Shown: positions 1-8,039, counted from the stretch's first letter. The stretch is 55,386 bases of DNA from Porphyrobacter sp. TH134 (GCF_002855495.1 NZ_PKRO01000019.1:1-55386), one strand, 5' to 3'. Numbers and translations are program-made. The notes: a model not told the origin generated them from the sequence alone.

Positions 1-177
1 GGAGCCACAATCGTCTGCCTCTCTCGGATCAGGCGCTACGCCTGTCGTTCTACATCACCCTCGCCGCCAGCGCCCCTCCCGCGAAGCGGGTTCGTGCTTC
101 GACCCCGTTTAAGACATCAACATCATCGCCGCCTCGGGCCTGACCCGGCGTCCCGCTGCCTTTGCCCGTTTGGCGGT
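1..177. other. No gene identified at left edge
   Basis: This edge segment holds no open frame with a convincing start or homology. On the minus strand one frame contains a short glycine/aspartate-rich stretch (GGDDVDVLNG) faintly like an RTX calcium-binding repeat, but it is a single copy and the frame is soon closed. On the plus strand a start-less frame runs to about 283 and matches nothing I recognise. It may be a remnant of a gene lying outside the window. Confidence 0.4.
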
Positions 178-498
178 TCAGAAAGCTAAGGATGCGTTTC
201 GGGCCGAGGAGTCGTCCCATGCGGCCTGCGCAGCTGCGGGCGTCAAATTGCTCAGGTCGGGAAAGTTGGTTCCCCGATAGGAAATGACCGTCTCATTGAT
301 GCCGTTGTTGTTCCACTCATAGGCGATGGCGTAGAAGCCGGAAGCTAGAACAGCGTTTGGGTCTAGTTCGGCGAGTGCATCTGTCAAAACTGTTGCTGTC
401 CCTATCCCCCCAGACACCGGTAAATTGTTTACGAGGGGTTCCGGCCCTCGATTATATGAGTCCATTGCGAGCAACGAGAGAAAGACTTCACGATTCAT
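178..498 (-). CDS. Hypothetical protein, possibly a truncated lipase-like N-terminus
   Basis: Not recognised with certainty. The N-terminus (MNREVFLSLLAMDSYNRG) and the later YRGTN segment resemble the start of large secreted lipase-like or alpha/beta-hydrolase-like proteins with an N-terminal DUF2974-type region. Those proteins usually run several hundred residues, whereas this frame stops after about 106 residues, shortly after YRGTN. I chose the third in-frame start because a purine-rich GGAAGGTGG lies about 8 bases before it; the first possible start (TTG/ATG near 516-519) overlaps the stop of the upstream lipoprotein gene. The short length suggests a 3'-truncated remnant, but no mobile element is visible at the break. 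It follows the lipoprotein gene on the same strand and may be coupled to it. Confidence 0.4.
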   Translation of the reverse strand: MNREVFLSLLAMDSYNRGPEPLVNNLPVSGGIGTATVLTDALAELDPNAVLASGFYAIAYEWNNNGINETVISYRGTNFPDLSNLTPAAAQAAWDDSSARNASLAF

Positions 499-515
499 AC
501 TGGTTCCACCTTCCA

Positions 516-1235
516 TCAACGGATCATTCGAAGGAAATCCGATCCATTCAGCCGATGCTCAACTGGCATTTCGCCAATCGGCCGATTTCGAGGTCGGTTC
601 ACAACTGTCCCAATATGAGTCCTGACCCACAACAATCGCTGCGTAATCCCGGTGGTCACAGGATCATCGGTAAGCTCGACGGTGATGCGTTTTAGCGTCA
701 CACCCTCGCCAAAGGTCGCCGCCAGATCATCGGGATCGACCTTGGCAACGCTGGTCGGATCGGCGGGATCGCCGAAGGTCACCAGCATCGGATAGGCCGA
801 CCGCGCAGGTATCCACAAGTCGGCTGGCCATGTGCGCGGGAGCGTCCGCTTGCCGGTGACTTCGAGGACATCGTCCAGCGCGTCCTCGAATGGCTTGTTC
901 TCCTGCAGCGCGAGAAGGACATAAACCATGCTTGCCCAATTGGGATCCTTGTCCGACCGCAGCAGCGCAAACAGCGTCTTGCCGCCCGGCAGATCAACCG
1001 CCGCCGCTTCCCCGCGCACCCGCCGCTTGACCGCTTGGTTCGCCGGGACCGACCCGGCGCGCACGAGAGTCTGCTGCACCGCGATGACGCTTGACCCGGT
1101 TTTCAACCCTTCAGGCGTCTCGACCTCGACTGTGAGACGGTAGCGATAGTCGGGTGCCGCGTCGTCAGCGAAGGCGCAGCCGGGGAGCAGAAGCGCGGCG
1201 AGTGCCAGCCATGCTGCCTGAATAATGCGCGCCAT
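516..1235 (-). CDS. Hypothetical lipoprotein
   Basis: A 239-residue protein of unknown function. The first 20 residues form a lipoprotein signal peptide: positive MAR, a hydrophobic core of alanine and leucine, and a lipobox ending LPGC at Cys20. It is therefore predicted to be exported and lipid-anchored. The mature part is rich in beta-forming residues, with no catalytic motif I can name. Its stop TGA shares a base with an ATG of the downstream lipase-like frame, suggesting an operon. In sphingomonads, lipoproteins of this size often sit beside secreted hydrolases, but a partner role here is only inference. Confidence 0.65.
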   Translation of the reverse strand: MARIIQAAWLALAALLLPGCAFADDAAPDYRYRLTVEVETPEGLKTGSSVIAVQQTLVRAGSVPANQAVKRRVRGEAAAVDLPGGKTLFALLRSDKDPNWASMVYVLLALQENKPFEDALDDVLEVTGKRTLPRTWPADLWIPARSAYPMLVTFGDPADPTSVAKVDPDDLAATFGEGVTLKRITVELTDDPVTTGITQRLLWVRTHIGTVVNRPRNRPIGEMPVEHRLNGSDFLRMIR

Positions 1236-1304
1236 GTCGTTTCTCCGTCCTATAACCTAGACACGGCAGTAATCTCATGATTTGATGAAGAAACAATCAG
1301 CAGC

Positions 1305-1348
1305 GGGGCCCCGGGGCCCCGGGGCGGCGGGATGGCGGGATGGCGGGA
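1305..1348. repeat. G4C4 alternating block followed by GGCGGGAT tandem repeat
   Basis: Positions 1305-1324 are GGGG and CCCC blocks alternating five times with no interruption (G4 C4 G4 C4 G4). From 1326 an 8-base unit GGCGGGAT follows in two full copies and one partial copy. The block is self-complementary and also has enough G runs to form a quadruplex. It lies between the divergent lipoprotein gene (minus) and cytochrome gene (plus). No function is known to me. Confidence 0.8.
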
Positions 1349-1487
1349 AACCACCCACATCCGGCCATTCGCAAATGACAGCGCATCGCCTGAAAGCGGA
1401 CGTGCCATCCGCCTTTCTTTCGCAAGGCCTGCGACAAATTTGACGACGATCAAGGACGGGGTGACGGAAAGGGCGCATGGTCGCCTC

Positions 1488-1880
1488 ATGACCCAACACC
1501 CCCTTCGCGCCCTCGCCTTCCTTACCGCGCCCTTACTGGCGCTCGCCGCCTGCCAGACGCCCGGTACCGACAACCCGCCGCCGATGGTGGGCAAAGCGAC
1601 CTCGCCCTCGCCCGATACCCGCGCGCCGGCCTTTGTCGAGGCGGCTTGCGGGGGGTGCCATGCGGTTGAGCCGCCGTTCCTTTCGCCCAACCCCGCCTCG
1701 CCCAGCTTTGCCGCGATTGCCAACCGGCGGGGGCTATCGGAAAAGTCGCTCGGTGATTGGCTGGCCGAGGCGCATAATTACCCCGAGGACATGGATTTCA
1801 CGCTGACCCGCGCCCAGATCGACCAGATCGCGCGCTACATGGTGACGCTGCGCAAGGCGGGTTACGTGCCGGACGCGTGA
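1488..1880 (+). CDS. Small c-type cytochrome lipoprotein
   Basis: A 130-residue protein predicted to carry one covalently bound heme and to act in electron transfer at the periplasmic face of a membrane. The signal peptide ends in a lipobox LAAC (Cys22), so it should be lipid-anchored. The heme-binding motif CGGCH is at residues 54-58, and a Met in the C-terminal half (in PEDMDF) is a plausible sixth ligand. The total length fits class I monoheme cytochromes. I chose the ATG at 1488; the frame stays open upstream to 1332, but that extension has no signal peptide and runs into the GC-repeat block. Its redox partner is not evident from neighbours. Confidence 0.75.
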   Translation: MTQHPLRALAFLTAPLLALAACQTPGTDNPPPMVGKATSPSPDTRAPAFVEAACGGCHAVEPPFLSPNPASPSFAAIANRRGLSEKSLGDWLAEAHNYPEDMDFTLTRAQIDQIARYMVTLRKAGYVPDA

Positions 1881-2047
1881 CTTTCCTACGGCGCTGGCAT
1901 TGGGTTAGGCTGCGCGCTGCTCTTTGTTATCGTCAGCTCGTCAAACGGCCCGGCACACGCGTTTTCGTGCCCGCCTCCCGTGTCCGTCCGCTCAGACAGA
2001 CCACGGCAAACGTTTGATTTTAAGCATTAAATCGGAAAGGTGCGAAA

Positions 2048-2062
2048 GTTACACGGTGTAAC
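2048..2062. promoter_or_regulatory. 15-base perfect palindrome GTTACACGGTGTAAC
   Basis: GTTACAC and GTGTAAC flank a single G. Outer arms TGCGAA (2041-2046) and TTCGCA (2073-2078) add further dyad symmetry. The shape is that of a dimeric repressor site (TetR-type operators often look like this). However, it lies between two convergent genes (cytochrome and kinase), where a stem-loop acting on transcript ends is equally likely. No T-run follows on either strand. Confidence 0.4.
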
Positions 2063-2083
2063 CTTTGTCACCTTCGCAAACGC

Positions 2084-3100
2084 TTACAACCGCTCCGCCA
2101 TCAGCGCCTGCATATCGGCCTCGGGACGCGGGCCGTAATGGGCAATGACCTCGGCCGCGCAGATCGCTCCGCGGCGCAGACACTGGGCCAGTGGCTCGCC
2201 TTTGGCATAGCCCGACAGGAAACCGGCGGCGAACTGATCGCCTGCGCCCGTGGTGTCGATGACCTTGGCAACGGGTTCAGCGGCGACTGCGGCGCGCTCC
2301 CCATGGGCAATCGCGACCGCGCCCTTTTCGCTGCGGGTGGCGACCAGCACCGGCACCTTGCCGGCAACCGCGGCGAGGCCGGCTTCGAAGTCATCCTCAC
2401 CCGTCAGCGTGGCGAGTTCGCTTTCGTTGACGAACAGGATGTCGATCACGCCGTCTTCGATCATGGCGCGGAAATCATCGCCGTGGCGCGCGATCACGAA
2501 GCTTTCGGACGCGGTGAAGGCGATCTTGCGGCCCGCGCCGCGTGCGACTTCGATGGCGCGGCGCATCGCGCGGCGGGGTTCCTCGGGATCCCACAGATAG
2601 CCTTCGAGGTACAGGATCGCGCCGCTGGCGATCAGCTCTTCGTCGAGGGCTGCGGCGGGCAGGAACTGGCCTGCGCCAAGGAAGGTGTTCATCGTGCGCT
2701 CGCCATCGGGCGTCACGAAAATCAGCACACGGCCAGTCGCAGGCTCGTCCTCGGCAGCGCTGGTGGGGCGCGCCGGGGTGTCGAAATCGATCCCGGTGGC
2801 GCGCATGTCGTGGCGGAACACCTTGCCCAGCTGGTCATCGGCAACCTGCCCGATGAAGGCGCATTGCAGGCCGAGCGTGGCAAGGCCCGCCAGCGTGTTG
2901 GCCGCCGACCCGCCAGACAGCTCCCGCGCGGGCGGCATGGCTTCGTACAGTTCGTCAGCGCGCGCTTCGTCGATCAGGGTCATCCCGCCGCGGTTCAGTT
3001 GCAGCTCGTCAATCAGCTCTTCCGTGCAGGAGGCGATCACATCGACCACGGCATTGCCGATGGCGATCACGTCGTAACGGGGCGGGGTGGTTTCGGGCAC
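2084..3100 (-). CDS. PfkB-family carbohydrate kinase, adenosine kinase-like
   Basis: A cytosolic ATP-dependent kinase of the ribokinase/PfkB superfamily, about 338 residues. It has an N-terminal strand reading YDVIAIGNAVVDV, a GGSAANT substrate-binding motif, and near the C-terminus the PfkB signature DTTGAGDQFAAGFLSGY with the catalytic base Asp in GAGD. Alphaproteobacterial proteins of this kind are usually annotated as adenosine kinase, phosphorylating adenosine to AMP. Other sugars cannot be excluded from sequence alone. I prefer a GTG start at 3100, with AAGGA 7 bases before it, to the upstream ATG at 3163. It stands alone, convergent with the cytochrome gene and divergent from the lipoprotein gene. 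Confidence 0.8.
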   Translation of the reverse strand: MPETTPPRYDVIAIGNAVVDVIASCTEELIDELQLNRGGMTLIDEARADELYEAMPPARELSGGSAANTLAGLATLGLQCAFIGQVADDQLGKVFRHDMRATGIDFDTPARPTSAAEDEPATGRVLIFVTPDGERTMNTFLGAGQFLPAAALDEELIASGAILYLEGYLWDPEEPRRAMRRAIEVARGAGRKIAFTASESFVIARHGDDFRAMIEDGVIDILFVNESELATLTGEDDFEAGLAAVAGKVPVLVATRSEKGAVAIAHGERAAVAAEPVAKVIDTTGAGDQFAAGFLSGYAKGEPLAQCLRRGAICAAEVIAHYGPRPEADMQALMAERL

Positions 3101-3284
3101 AGACAGGTCCTTGCATGGTGTTCGCCGCGCGGTTAGCGGCCTTCGTCGCATCCGCCAAGCCATCTGTGCGCGATGCCCGGTCCGCGCGTTGACTTCGCTT
3201 CGCCCTCACCCCATCGGACAGCGCATGTCCGCCGTGCCCACCGCGATGATGAAAGCCTGTTGTCCGCCCCGCGGTAGCGCCGCG

Positions 3285-3680
3285 ATGAAAGGCGCTGCCC
3301 TCACCCTGCTGGCAGGCGCGATGCTGCTGGGCGGCTGCGCGGGGGGAGGCAAGCCGGCGCCGGTCCGTCCGCCTGCATCAGCCCAGCCGCGCGGCACAGT
3401 GGTGCGCGTGCCGCAGGTCATGGCGCCGCAGGGGCTCGACGGGGTGATCGGCGCTTCGGCCGAGGCGCTGCTCAAGCGGTTTGGCACGCCGCGCATCGAT
3501 CTGACCGAAGGGGATGCGCGCAAGCTTCAATTCGCGGGCGCGCAGTGTGTGCTGGACATCTTCATCTACCCTGTCTCTGCCGTCGCCCAGCCGACCGCCA
3601 CCCATGTTGCGGCGCGGCAACGCCAGGGCGGGGCTCCGGCCGACCCCGGAGCCTGCATCCGCGAGGTCGAACAGCGGTAA
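3285..3680 (+). CDS. Small hypothetical lipoprotein
   Basis: A protein of about 131 residues starting MKGAALTLLAGAMLLGGC: a lipoprotein signal peptide with lipobox LGGC. The mature part has a segment (ASAEALLKRFGTPRIDLTEGDARKL) typical of small SmpA/OmlA-like or hypothetical periplasmic lipoproteins of sphingomonads. It has two further cysteines, in AQCVLDIF and GACIREV. Upstream in-frame starts at 3225, 3246 and 3249 exist, but they would put an unlikely 20-residue extension before the signal peptide. No function is assigned. Confidence 0.6.
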   Translation: MKGAALTLLAGAMLLGGCAGGGKPAPVRPPASAQPRGTVVRVPQVMAPQGLDGVIGASAEALLKRFGTPRIDLTEGDARKLQFAGAQCVLDIFIYPVSAVAQPTATHVAARQRQGGAPADPGACIREVEQR

Positions 3681-3738
3681 CGCGGTCTTAAGCTTGATCG
3701 TGGCATGTTGCGCCGCATCTCAGGGGAAAGATCGCTGC

Positions 3739-4683
3739 ATGACCACCCAATTCATCGCCGTCGCCGAGGCTGCCGCTGCGGACGGCCGGATCACCGCCGA
3801 AGAACTGCTCAGCCTGCGCCGCGAAGGCTGGGGCGACGGGATCATCACCCGCGCCGAGGCGGAAGCGCTGTTCGCTGTCAACACGGCGCTGACCGAGCAT
3901 AGCCCGGAATGGTGCGATTTCTTCGTCGAGGCGATTGGCGAGTTCGTGCTCAACGGCACGCCCCCGCGCCTGCAATGCTCGGTGGAGGAAGCCGCGTGGC
4001 TGATCGGCCAGATCGACCATGACGGCGTGGTCGAAAGCATGGCCGAACTGGAAGCGATGGTGCGCATCCTCGAACGGGCCGAAAATACGCCTGACCGGCT
4101 CAAGGATTATGTGCTGGGCGTGGTCGAGCGCGAAGTGCTGACCGGCACCGGTCCGACCCGCTGCGGCGGTCAGCTGTCCGCGACCCACATCAGCGCGGCG
4201 GAATGCCGCATCATCCGGCGCGTGATCTTCGCCAGCGGCGGGCACGGCCCGGCAGCCGTGACGCGGCATGATGCCGAGATGCTGTTCCGTCTGAAGGACG
4301 CGACGCTTGCCGATGAAAATGCCGCCGAATGGGACGACCTGTTCATCGACGGCGTGGCAAATTATCTCAAGGGCTTCACGCTCCAGAACGCGCAGGTCAG
4401 CCATGATCGCAAGCTGGAGCTGGAGGCGTTCATCGCCGATAACCGCGCCAGCGTCGGCCGCTTCATGGGCCGCGTTGCGCGCGAGGCGCCGCAGGTGATG
4501 AACCATTTCGGCAAGGTGTTCGGCAAGAAGGCGCCGGCCAAACCGGATTACGAAGCGCTCGCCGCTGCGGGCGAGGCGATCACCGACTTCGAAAACGAAT
4601 GGCTGGGCACCATGATCGACGCCGACGGCGAGGTCGATGATCTGGAAAGCCGCCTGATTGCCCGTCTGGCATCAGAAGACTGA
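3739..4683 (+). CDS. Hypothetical protein with internal duplication and acidic EF-hand-like loops
   Basis: A 314-residue protein without a signal peptide or membrane segment, presumably cytosolic. The ATG follows AGGGGAAAG at good spacing. It contains two related halves. Residues 36-73 (ITRAEAEALF ... EWCDFFVEAIGEFVL) align with 174-211 (VTRHDAEMLF ... EWDDLFIDGVANYL), each preceded by a helix with an AAE or AEE core. Short acidic loops resembling calcium-binding DxDGxV occur at DHDGVVESMAE (93-103) and DADGEVDDLES (294-304), with ADGRITAEE near residue 14. The overall pattern is reminiscent of TerB-like or EF-hand tellurite/calcium proteins, but I cannot name a family. It appears to be a single-gene unit. 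Confidence 0.7.
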   Translation: MTTQFIAVAEAAAADGRITAEELLSLRREGWGDGIITRAEAEALFAVNTALTEHSPEWCDFFVEAIGEFVLNGTPPRLQCSVEEAAWLIGQIDHDGVVESMAELEAMVRILERAENTPDRLKDYVLGVVEREVLTGTGPTRCGGQLSATHISAAECRIIRRVIFASGGHGPAAVTRHDAEMLFRLKDATLADENAAEWDDLFIDGVANYLKGFTLQNAQVSHDRKLELEAFIADNRASVGRFMGRVAREAPQVMNHFGKVFGKKAPAKPDYEALAAAGEAITDFENEWLGTMIDADGEVDDLESRLIARLASED

Positions 4684-4698
4684 GACAGCCGGGCTGTC

Positions 4699-5076
4699 TT
4701 AGACCATGAAACTTTCGCCGCAGCCGCACGCGCCCTTGGCGTTCGGGTTCTCGAACACGAAGCCGGCGGTAAAGTCGTCCTCGCGCCAGTCCATCACGCT
4801 CCCGATCAGATAGAGCACCGACGCGCCGTCGATATAGAACACCCCGCCGGGGGTGACGATCTTTTCGTCGAACTTGGCTTCGGTGGTGACGTAATCGACC
4901 GAATAGGCGAGGCCCGAACAGCCCCGGCGCGGGGTCGACAGCTTGACGCCGATCGCGTCAGCCGGGGCCTTGGCCATCAGATCAGCGATGCGCGCCTCGG
5001 CGGATAGCGTCAGGATGACAGCGGCCTTGGGAGCGGGGCGACCAGAAACATCTGGCGTGGTGGTGGTTTCGGTCAT
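4699..5076 (-). CDS. sufA: Iron-sulfur cluster assembly protein, HesB/IscA family (SufA)
   Basis: A 125-residue A-type carrier that accepts nascent Fe-S clusters from the SufBCD scaffold and passes them to apoproteins. The three conserved ligand cysteines are present: Cys53 in RRGCSGLAY, and Cys117 and Cys119 in GACGCGESF. It is the last gene of the suf operon. Its ATG overlaps the TGA of the acetyltransferase gene in an ATGA, implying translational coupling. A low-complexity TETTTT N-terminus precedes the domain. The longer frame upstream is only the shadow of the acetyltransferase. Confidence 0.92.
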   Translation of the reverse strand: MTETTTTPDVSGRPAPKAAVILTLSAEARIADLMAKAPADAIGVKLSTPRRGCSGLAYSVDYVTTEAKFDEKIVTPGGVFYIDGASVLYLIGSVMDWREDDFTAGFVFENPNAKGACGCGESFMV

Positions 5077-5570
5077 GTCAGCCTCTTCTGCCAGAACAAC
5101 GCTTGCCCTGAGGCGGGATCGAGCTGGTAATCGCCGTAGCCTTGCGACGCGTAAAGCGCCTTGGCGAGGTGGTTGCCGCTCAGCACTTCCAATGTGATCT
5201 TGCAGGCACCGCACTTCAAGGCCTCGGCTTCGACAGCCGCGAGCAGCGCCTTGCCGATGCCTGCGCCCCGGTGGCCGGGGAGCACCGCAAGGTCGTGGAT
5301 ATTGATCAAGGGTGCACCAGCAAAGGTCGAATAGCCCATGAAGCAATTGGCCAGCCCGACGGCCTCACCGTCCAACCGCGCCAGCAGCGAGAAGGCTTGG
5401 GCGTTGGCGGCAAGATCATCCACCAGCCGCGCTTTCACGCCATCGGCCAGAGGCGCCCCGCCGCCCATCGGATCGCGCGCATAGGCATCCAGCAGCGCAA
5501 CCACATCACCCGCATCGCGCGGGTCGGCATAGTTGGCCCGGTCAATGGTCAAGGCAAGTGTGGGCGTCAC
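5073..5570 (-). CDS. GNAT-family N-acetyltransferase
   Basis: A 165-residue acetyl-CoA-dependent N-acetyltransferase of unknown substrate. The acetyl-CoA pyrophosphate-binding motif A is seen as HDLAVLPGHRGAGIGKAL (residues about 92-109), followed by a C-terminal YASQGYGDY motif B. The start is GTG, overlapping the sufT stop as GTGA, and its stop overlaps the sufA start. It is thus coupled into the suf operon between sufT and sufA. Nothing in the sequence shows a role in Fe-S assembly. It may be a passenger gene or may modify a Suf protein. Confidence 0.85.
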   Translation of the reverse strand: MTPTLALTIDRANYADPRDAGDVVALLDAYARDPMGGGAPLADGVKARLVDDLAANAQAFSLLARLDGEAVGLANCFMGYSTFAGAPLINIHDLAVLPGHRGAGIGKALLAAVEAEALKCGACKITLEVLSGNHLAKALYASQGYGDYQLDPASGQALFWQKRLT

Positions 5571-6043
5571 AGCATTCCCAGTTCAAGCCGCGCATCGTCG
5601 CTCATCTTGTGCGGGCCCCATGGCGGATCCCAGACCAGCACCACCTCGGCATCGCGGATCCCGGGCACGCTGGAGACGCGCAGTTCAATCTCGCCCGGCA
5701 TGCTTTCAGCCACCGGGCAATGCGGTGTGGTCAGCGTCATGGTGACAGTGGCGTCGCGGTTGTCGTCCACCTCGACCCCGTAGATCAGCCCGAGATCGTA
5801 GATATTGACCGGGATCTCCGGGTCGAAGATTTCGCGCAGTGCCGCAATGACGTCAGCCTGAAGGTCGCTGCCTTCGCCGCCGACAGCGGCTTCGCCTGTC
5901 TTGGCGGCGAGAAAGCCCTCAAGATAATCGCGGTTGCGCGGCGCATCGCTGGCCGGCGCGGCGTCGGGATCGATCGCATCGGCCACACGGGCGCGCGGCG
6001 GCTTGTTGGCGGTGATGTCGGTCTGATCGGCTGAGCTGTCCAT
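5567..6043 (-). CDS. sufT: SUF system protein SufT (DUF59/MIP18 family)
   Basis: A 158-residue protein whose C-terminal 100 residues form a DUF59/MIP18-type domain: ALREIFDPEIPVNIYDLGLIY, then TLTTPHCPVAESMPGEIE with the conserved cysteine, and VWDPPWGPHKMS at the end. The family helps Fe-S cluster maturation or delivery in bacteria and eukaryotes. The N-terminal 50 residues are polar, proline- and alanine-rich, and probably disordered. I prefer the ATG at 6043, which has AAAGGA 8 bases upstream. The ATG at 6052 overlaps the sufS stop but would leave the AAAGGA too close. Confidence 0.9.
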   Translation of the reverse strand: MDSSADQTDITANKPPRARVADAIDPDAAPASDAPRNRDYLEGFLAAKTGEAAVGGEGSDLQADVIAALREIFDPEIPVNIYDLGLIYGVEVDDNRDATVTMTLTTPHCPVAESMPGEIELRVSSVPGIRDAEVVLVWDPPWGPHKMSDDARLELGML

Positions 6044-6048
6044 CGCTC

Positions 6049-7275
6049 TCATCCTTTTCCAAAAATGCGGCGGGTGCGGGCGATCCCGGCCAGCAGCGCG
6101 TCAATATCGGCCTCGGTCGAATAGAGCCCGAAGCTGGCGCGCGCAGTGGCAGGAACGCGCAGATAATCCATCAGGGGCTGGGCGCAGTGGTGCCCGGCGC
6201 GGATCGCGACATCGGCCTCGTCAAGGATCGTGCCGAGGTCGTGGGGATGAATGTCATCGATGGTGAAGCTGACGATCCCCGCACTATCCGGCGGGCCGAA
6301 CAGCGTCACATCGTTCATCGCGCCAAGCTCGCCGCGCAGCCTTGCGACCAGCGCCTGTTCGTGGGCGTGGATGTGACCGAGCCCGATGCTCTCCACATAA
6401 TCCACGGCGGCGCCAAAGGTGATGGCTTCGGTGATCGCGGGCGTCCCGGCTTCAAAGCGCTGCGGGCCGCTGGCATAGATGGTGCCCTCGAACGTCACCC
6501 GGTCGATCATCGCACCGCCGCCTTCCCACGGCGGCATTGCGGCGAGCAGGTCTGCCTTGGCCCATAGCGCGCCGATCCCGGTCGGCCCGTAAAGCTTGTG
6601 GGCGGAGAACACGTAGAAATCACAGCCCAGCGCGGCAACATCGACGGGCATATGCGGTGCTGACTGGCACCCGTCGAGCAGCAGCTTTGCACCGACCGCG
6701 TGGGCCAGAGCAGCAGCGCGCGGGGCATCGAGCACAGAGCCGACCACGTTGGACACATGGCACAACGCAACCAGCTTGTGGGCCTCGGTCAGCATGGCCT
6801 CTGCCGCATCCAGATCGATCTGGTGATCGCTGGTCAGCGGACAGACGTCGATCACTGCGCCCGTGACCTCGGCGATCATCTGCCACGGCACGATATTGGA
6901 GTGGTGCTCCAACTGCGACAGCAGCATGCGGTCACCGGCCTTCAGGTTGGCCCGGCCCCAGGTCTGGGCGACAAGATTGATCGCCTCGGTCGCACCGCGG
7001 GTGAAGACCAGCTCGTTCTCGCTGCCGCCGATGAAGCGCGCCACCGTGCGCCGTGCGGCTTCGTAGGCGAGCGTCATCTCGGCGGAACGGGTGTAAACCC
7101 CGCGGTGGACGGTCGCGTAATCCTCCCCCAGCGCGCGCGCCATGGTGTCAATCACGGCGCGCGGCTTTTGCGCAGTGGCCGCGGTGTCGAGGTAGTGCCA
7201 CGGCTTGCCGTTATGGGTGACCATGCCGGGGAACTCGGCGCGCAGGTCGCGCTCGATGGTGGTGGACGCGTTCAC
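6049..7275 (-). CDS. sufS: Cysteine desulfurase SufS
   Basis: A 408-residue PLP-dependent group II cysteine desulfurase that removes sulfur from L-cysteine for Fe-S cluster assembly on SufBCD. It shows the HHSN motif (residues 124-127), PLP lysine Lys227 in FSAHKLYGPTGIG, and the persulfide-forming Cys364 in RAGHHCAQPLM, at essentially the family's usual positions. Its ATG overlaps the sufD stop (ATGA). No sufE or sufU gene is in the window, so the sulfur acceptor partner must lie elsewhere. Confidence 0.96.
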   Translation of the reverse strand: MNASTTIERDLRAEFPGMVTHNGKPWHYLDTAATAQKPRAVIDTMARALGEDYATVHRGVYTRSAEMTLAYEAARRTVARFIGGSENELVFTRGATEAINLVAQTWGRANLKAGDRMLLSQLEHHSNIVPWQMIAEVTGAVIDVCPLTSDHQIDLDAAEAMLTEAHKLVALCHVSNVVGSVLDAPRAAALAHAVGAKLLLDGCQSAPHMPVDVAALGCDFYVFSAHKLYGPTGIGALWAKADLLAAMPPWEGGGAMIDRVTFEGTIYASGPQRFEAGTPAITEAITFGAAVDYVESIGLGHIHAHEQALVARLRGELGAMNDVTLFGPPDSAGIVSFTIDDIHPHDLGTILDEADVAIRAGHHCAQPLMDYLRVPATARASFGLYSTEADIDALLAGIARTRRIFGKG

Positions 7276-8039
7276 AGCTTGGCCCCCTCCAGCGCCGCCA
7301 GCGCGGCGTCCAGCAGCGTTTCGCGGCTCTCTTCGTCCTCGAGCGCCACGAAGGCATCTCCGATGAAGGCCTGCACCAGCAGCCGCTGCGCCGTGGCGGG
7401 ATCGAGCCCGCGCGCCATCATGTAGAACCGCGCAGCTTCATCCAGCGCGCCCACAGTGGCGCCGTGGGCGCACTTCACATCATCAGCGAAGATTTCGAGC
7501 TGCGGCACGGCATTGGCGCTCGCCCCGGCTTCGAGCAGCAGGCCCTTGAAATCTTGCGCCGCATCGGTCTTCTGCGCATGGCGCGCGACCTTGATTTCGC
7601 CGAGGAAATTGCCGGTCGCGCCCGCCCAGTGGACCGCGCGGACGGTCTGGTTGGAGGTCGCCTCAGGCTCCGCATGGACGACCTGCGTCACGAATTCGCG
7701 GGTCACGCCCCCCTGTTCATTGGCCCCGCCGATGGTGACGCCGCCGAATTCAAAATGCGCGCCCTTGGCGAGCCGCACTTCCACCTCGACCCGGGTGTAA
7801 TCGCCGCCGGCATTGGTGACGAAGAACGCCGCCGTGGCGCCTTCGCCCAGCGTCACGCGGAAGCGGTGGAGTTCAGGCGCGTCCGAGCCGACCACCAGAC
7901 AGCGCGTCACGCTTGTCCCAGCGGGCACATCCACCGTCTGCCACTGGTCAAGCGCCGCGACGCCAAGCCGCGCCAGCCCGTCCATATCGGCATAGCGCCA
8001 TGCCTCATCGCGGCGTGTGGGGAGAGTGGCGGTCGTCAC
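7272..8039 (-). CDS. sufD: Fe-S cluster assembly protein SufD
   Basis: A 255-residue SufD homologue that forms the SufBC2D scaffold. It is shorter than enterobacterial SufD (over 400 residues) because the N-terminal helical region is reduced, as is usual in this group. The C-terminal beta-helix core is present, with KCAHGATVGALDE carrying the conserved Cys and His. Its ATG overlaps the sufC stop and its stop overlaps the sufS start, so the three are translationally coupled. Confidence 0.93.
   Translation of the reverse strand: MTTATLPTRRDEAWRYADMDGLARLGVAALDQWQTVDVPAGTSVTRCLVVGSDAPELHRFRVTLGEGATAAFFVTNAGGDYTRVEVEVRLAKGAHFEFGGVTIGGANEQGGVTREFVTQVVHAEPEATSNQTVRAVHWAGATGNFLGEIKVARHAQKTDAAQDFKGLLLEAGASANAVPQLEIFADDVKCAHGATVGALDEAARFYMMARGLDPATAQRLLVQAFIGDAFVALEDEESRETLLDAALAALEGAKL

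Noticed and set aside
60..160. RTX-type calcium-binding repeat
   Set aside because: Only a single weak GGDDVDVLNG-like copy, in a frame that closes quickly.
1250..1723. Minus-strand frame overlapping the cytochrome gene
   Set aside because: It runs through the cytochrome gene's heme region in antisense and encodes low-complexity sequence.
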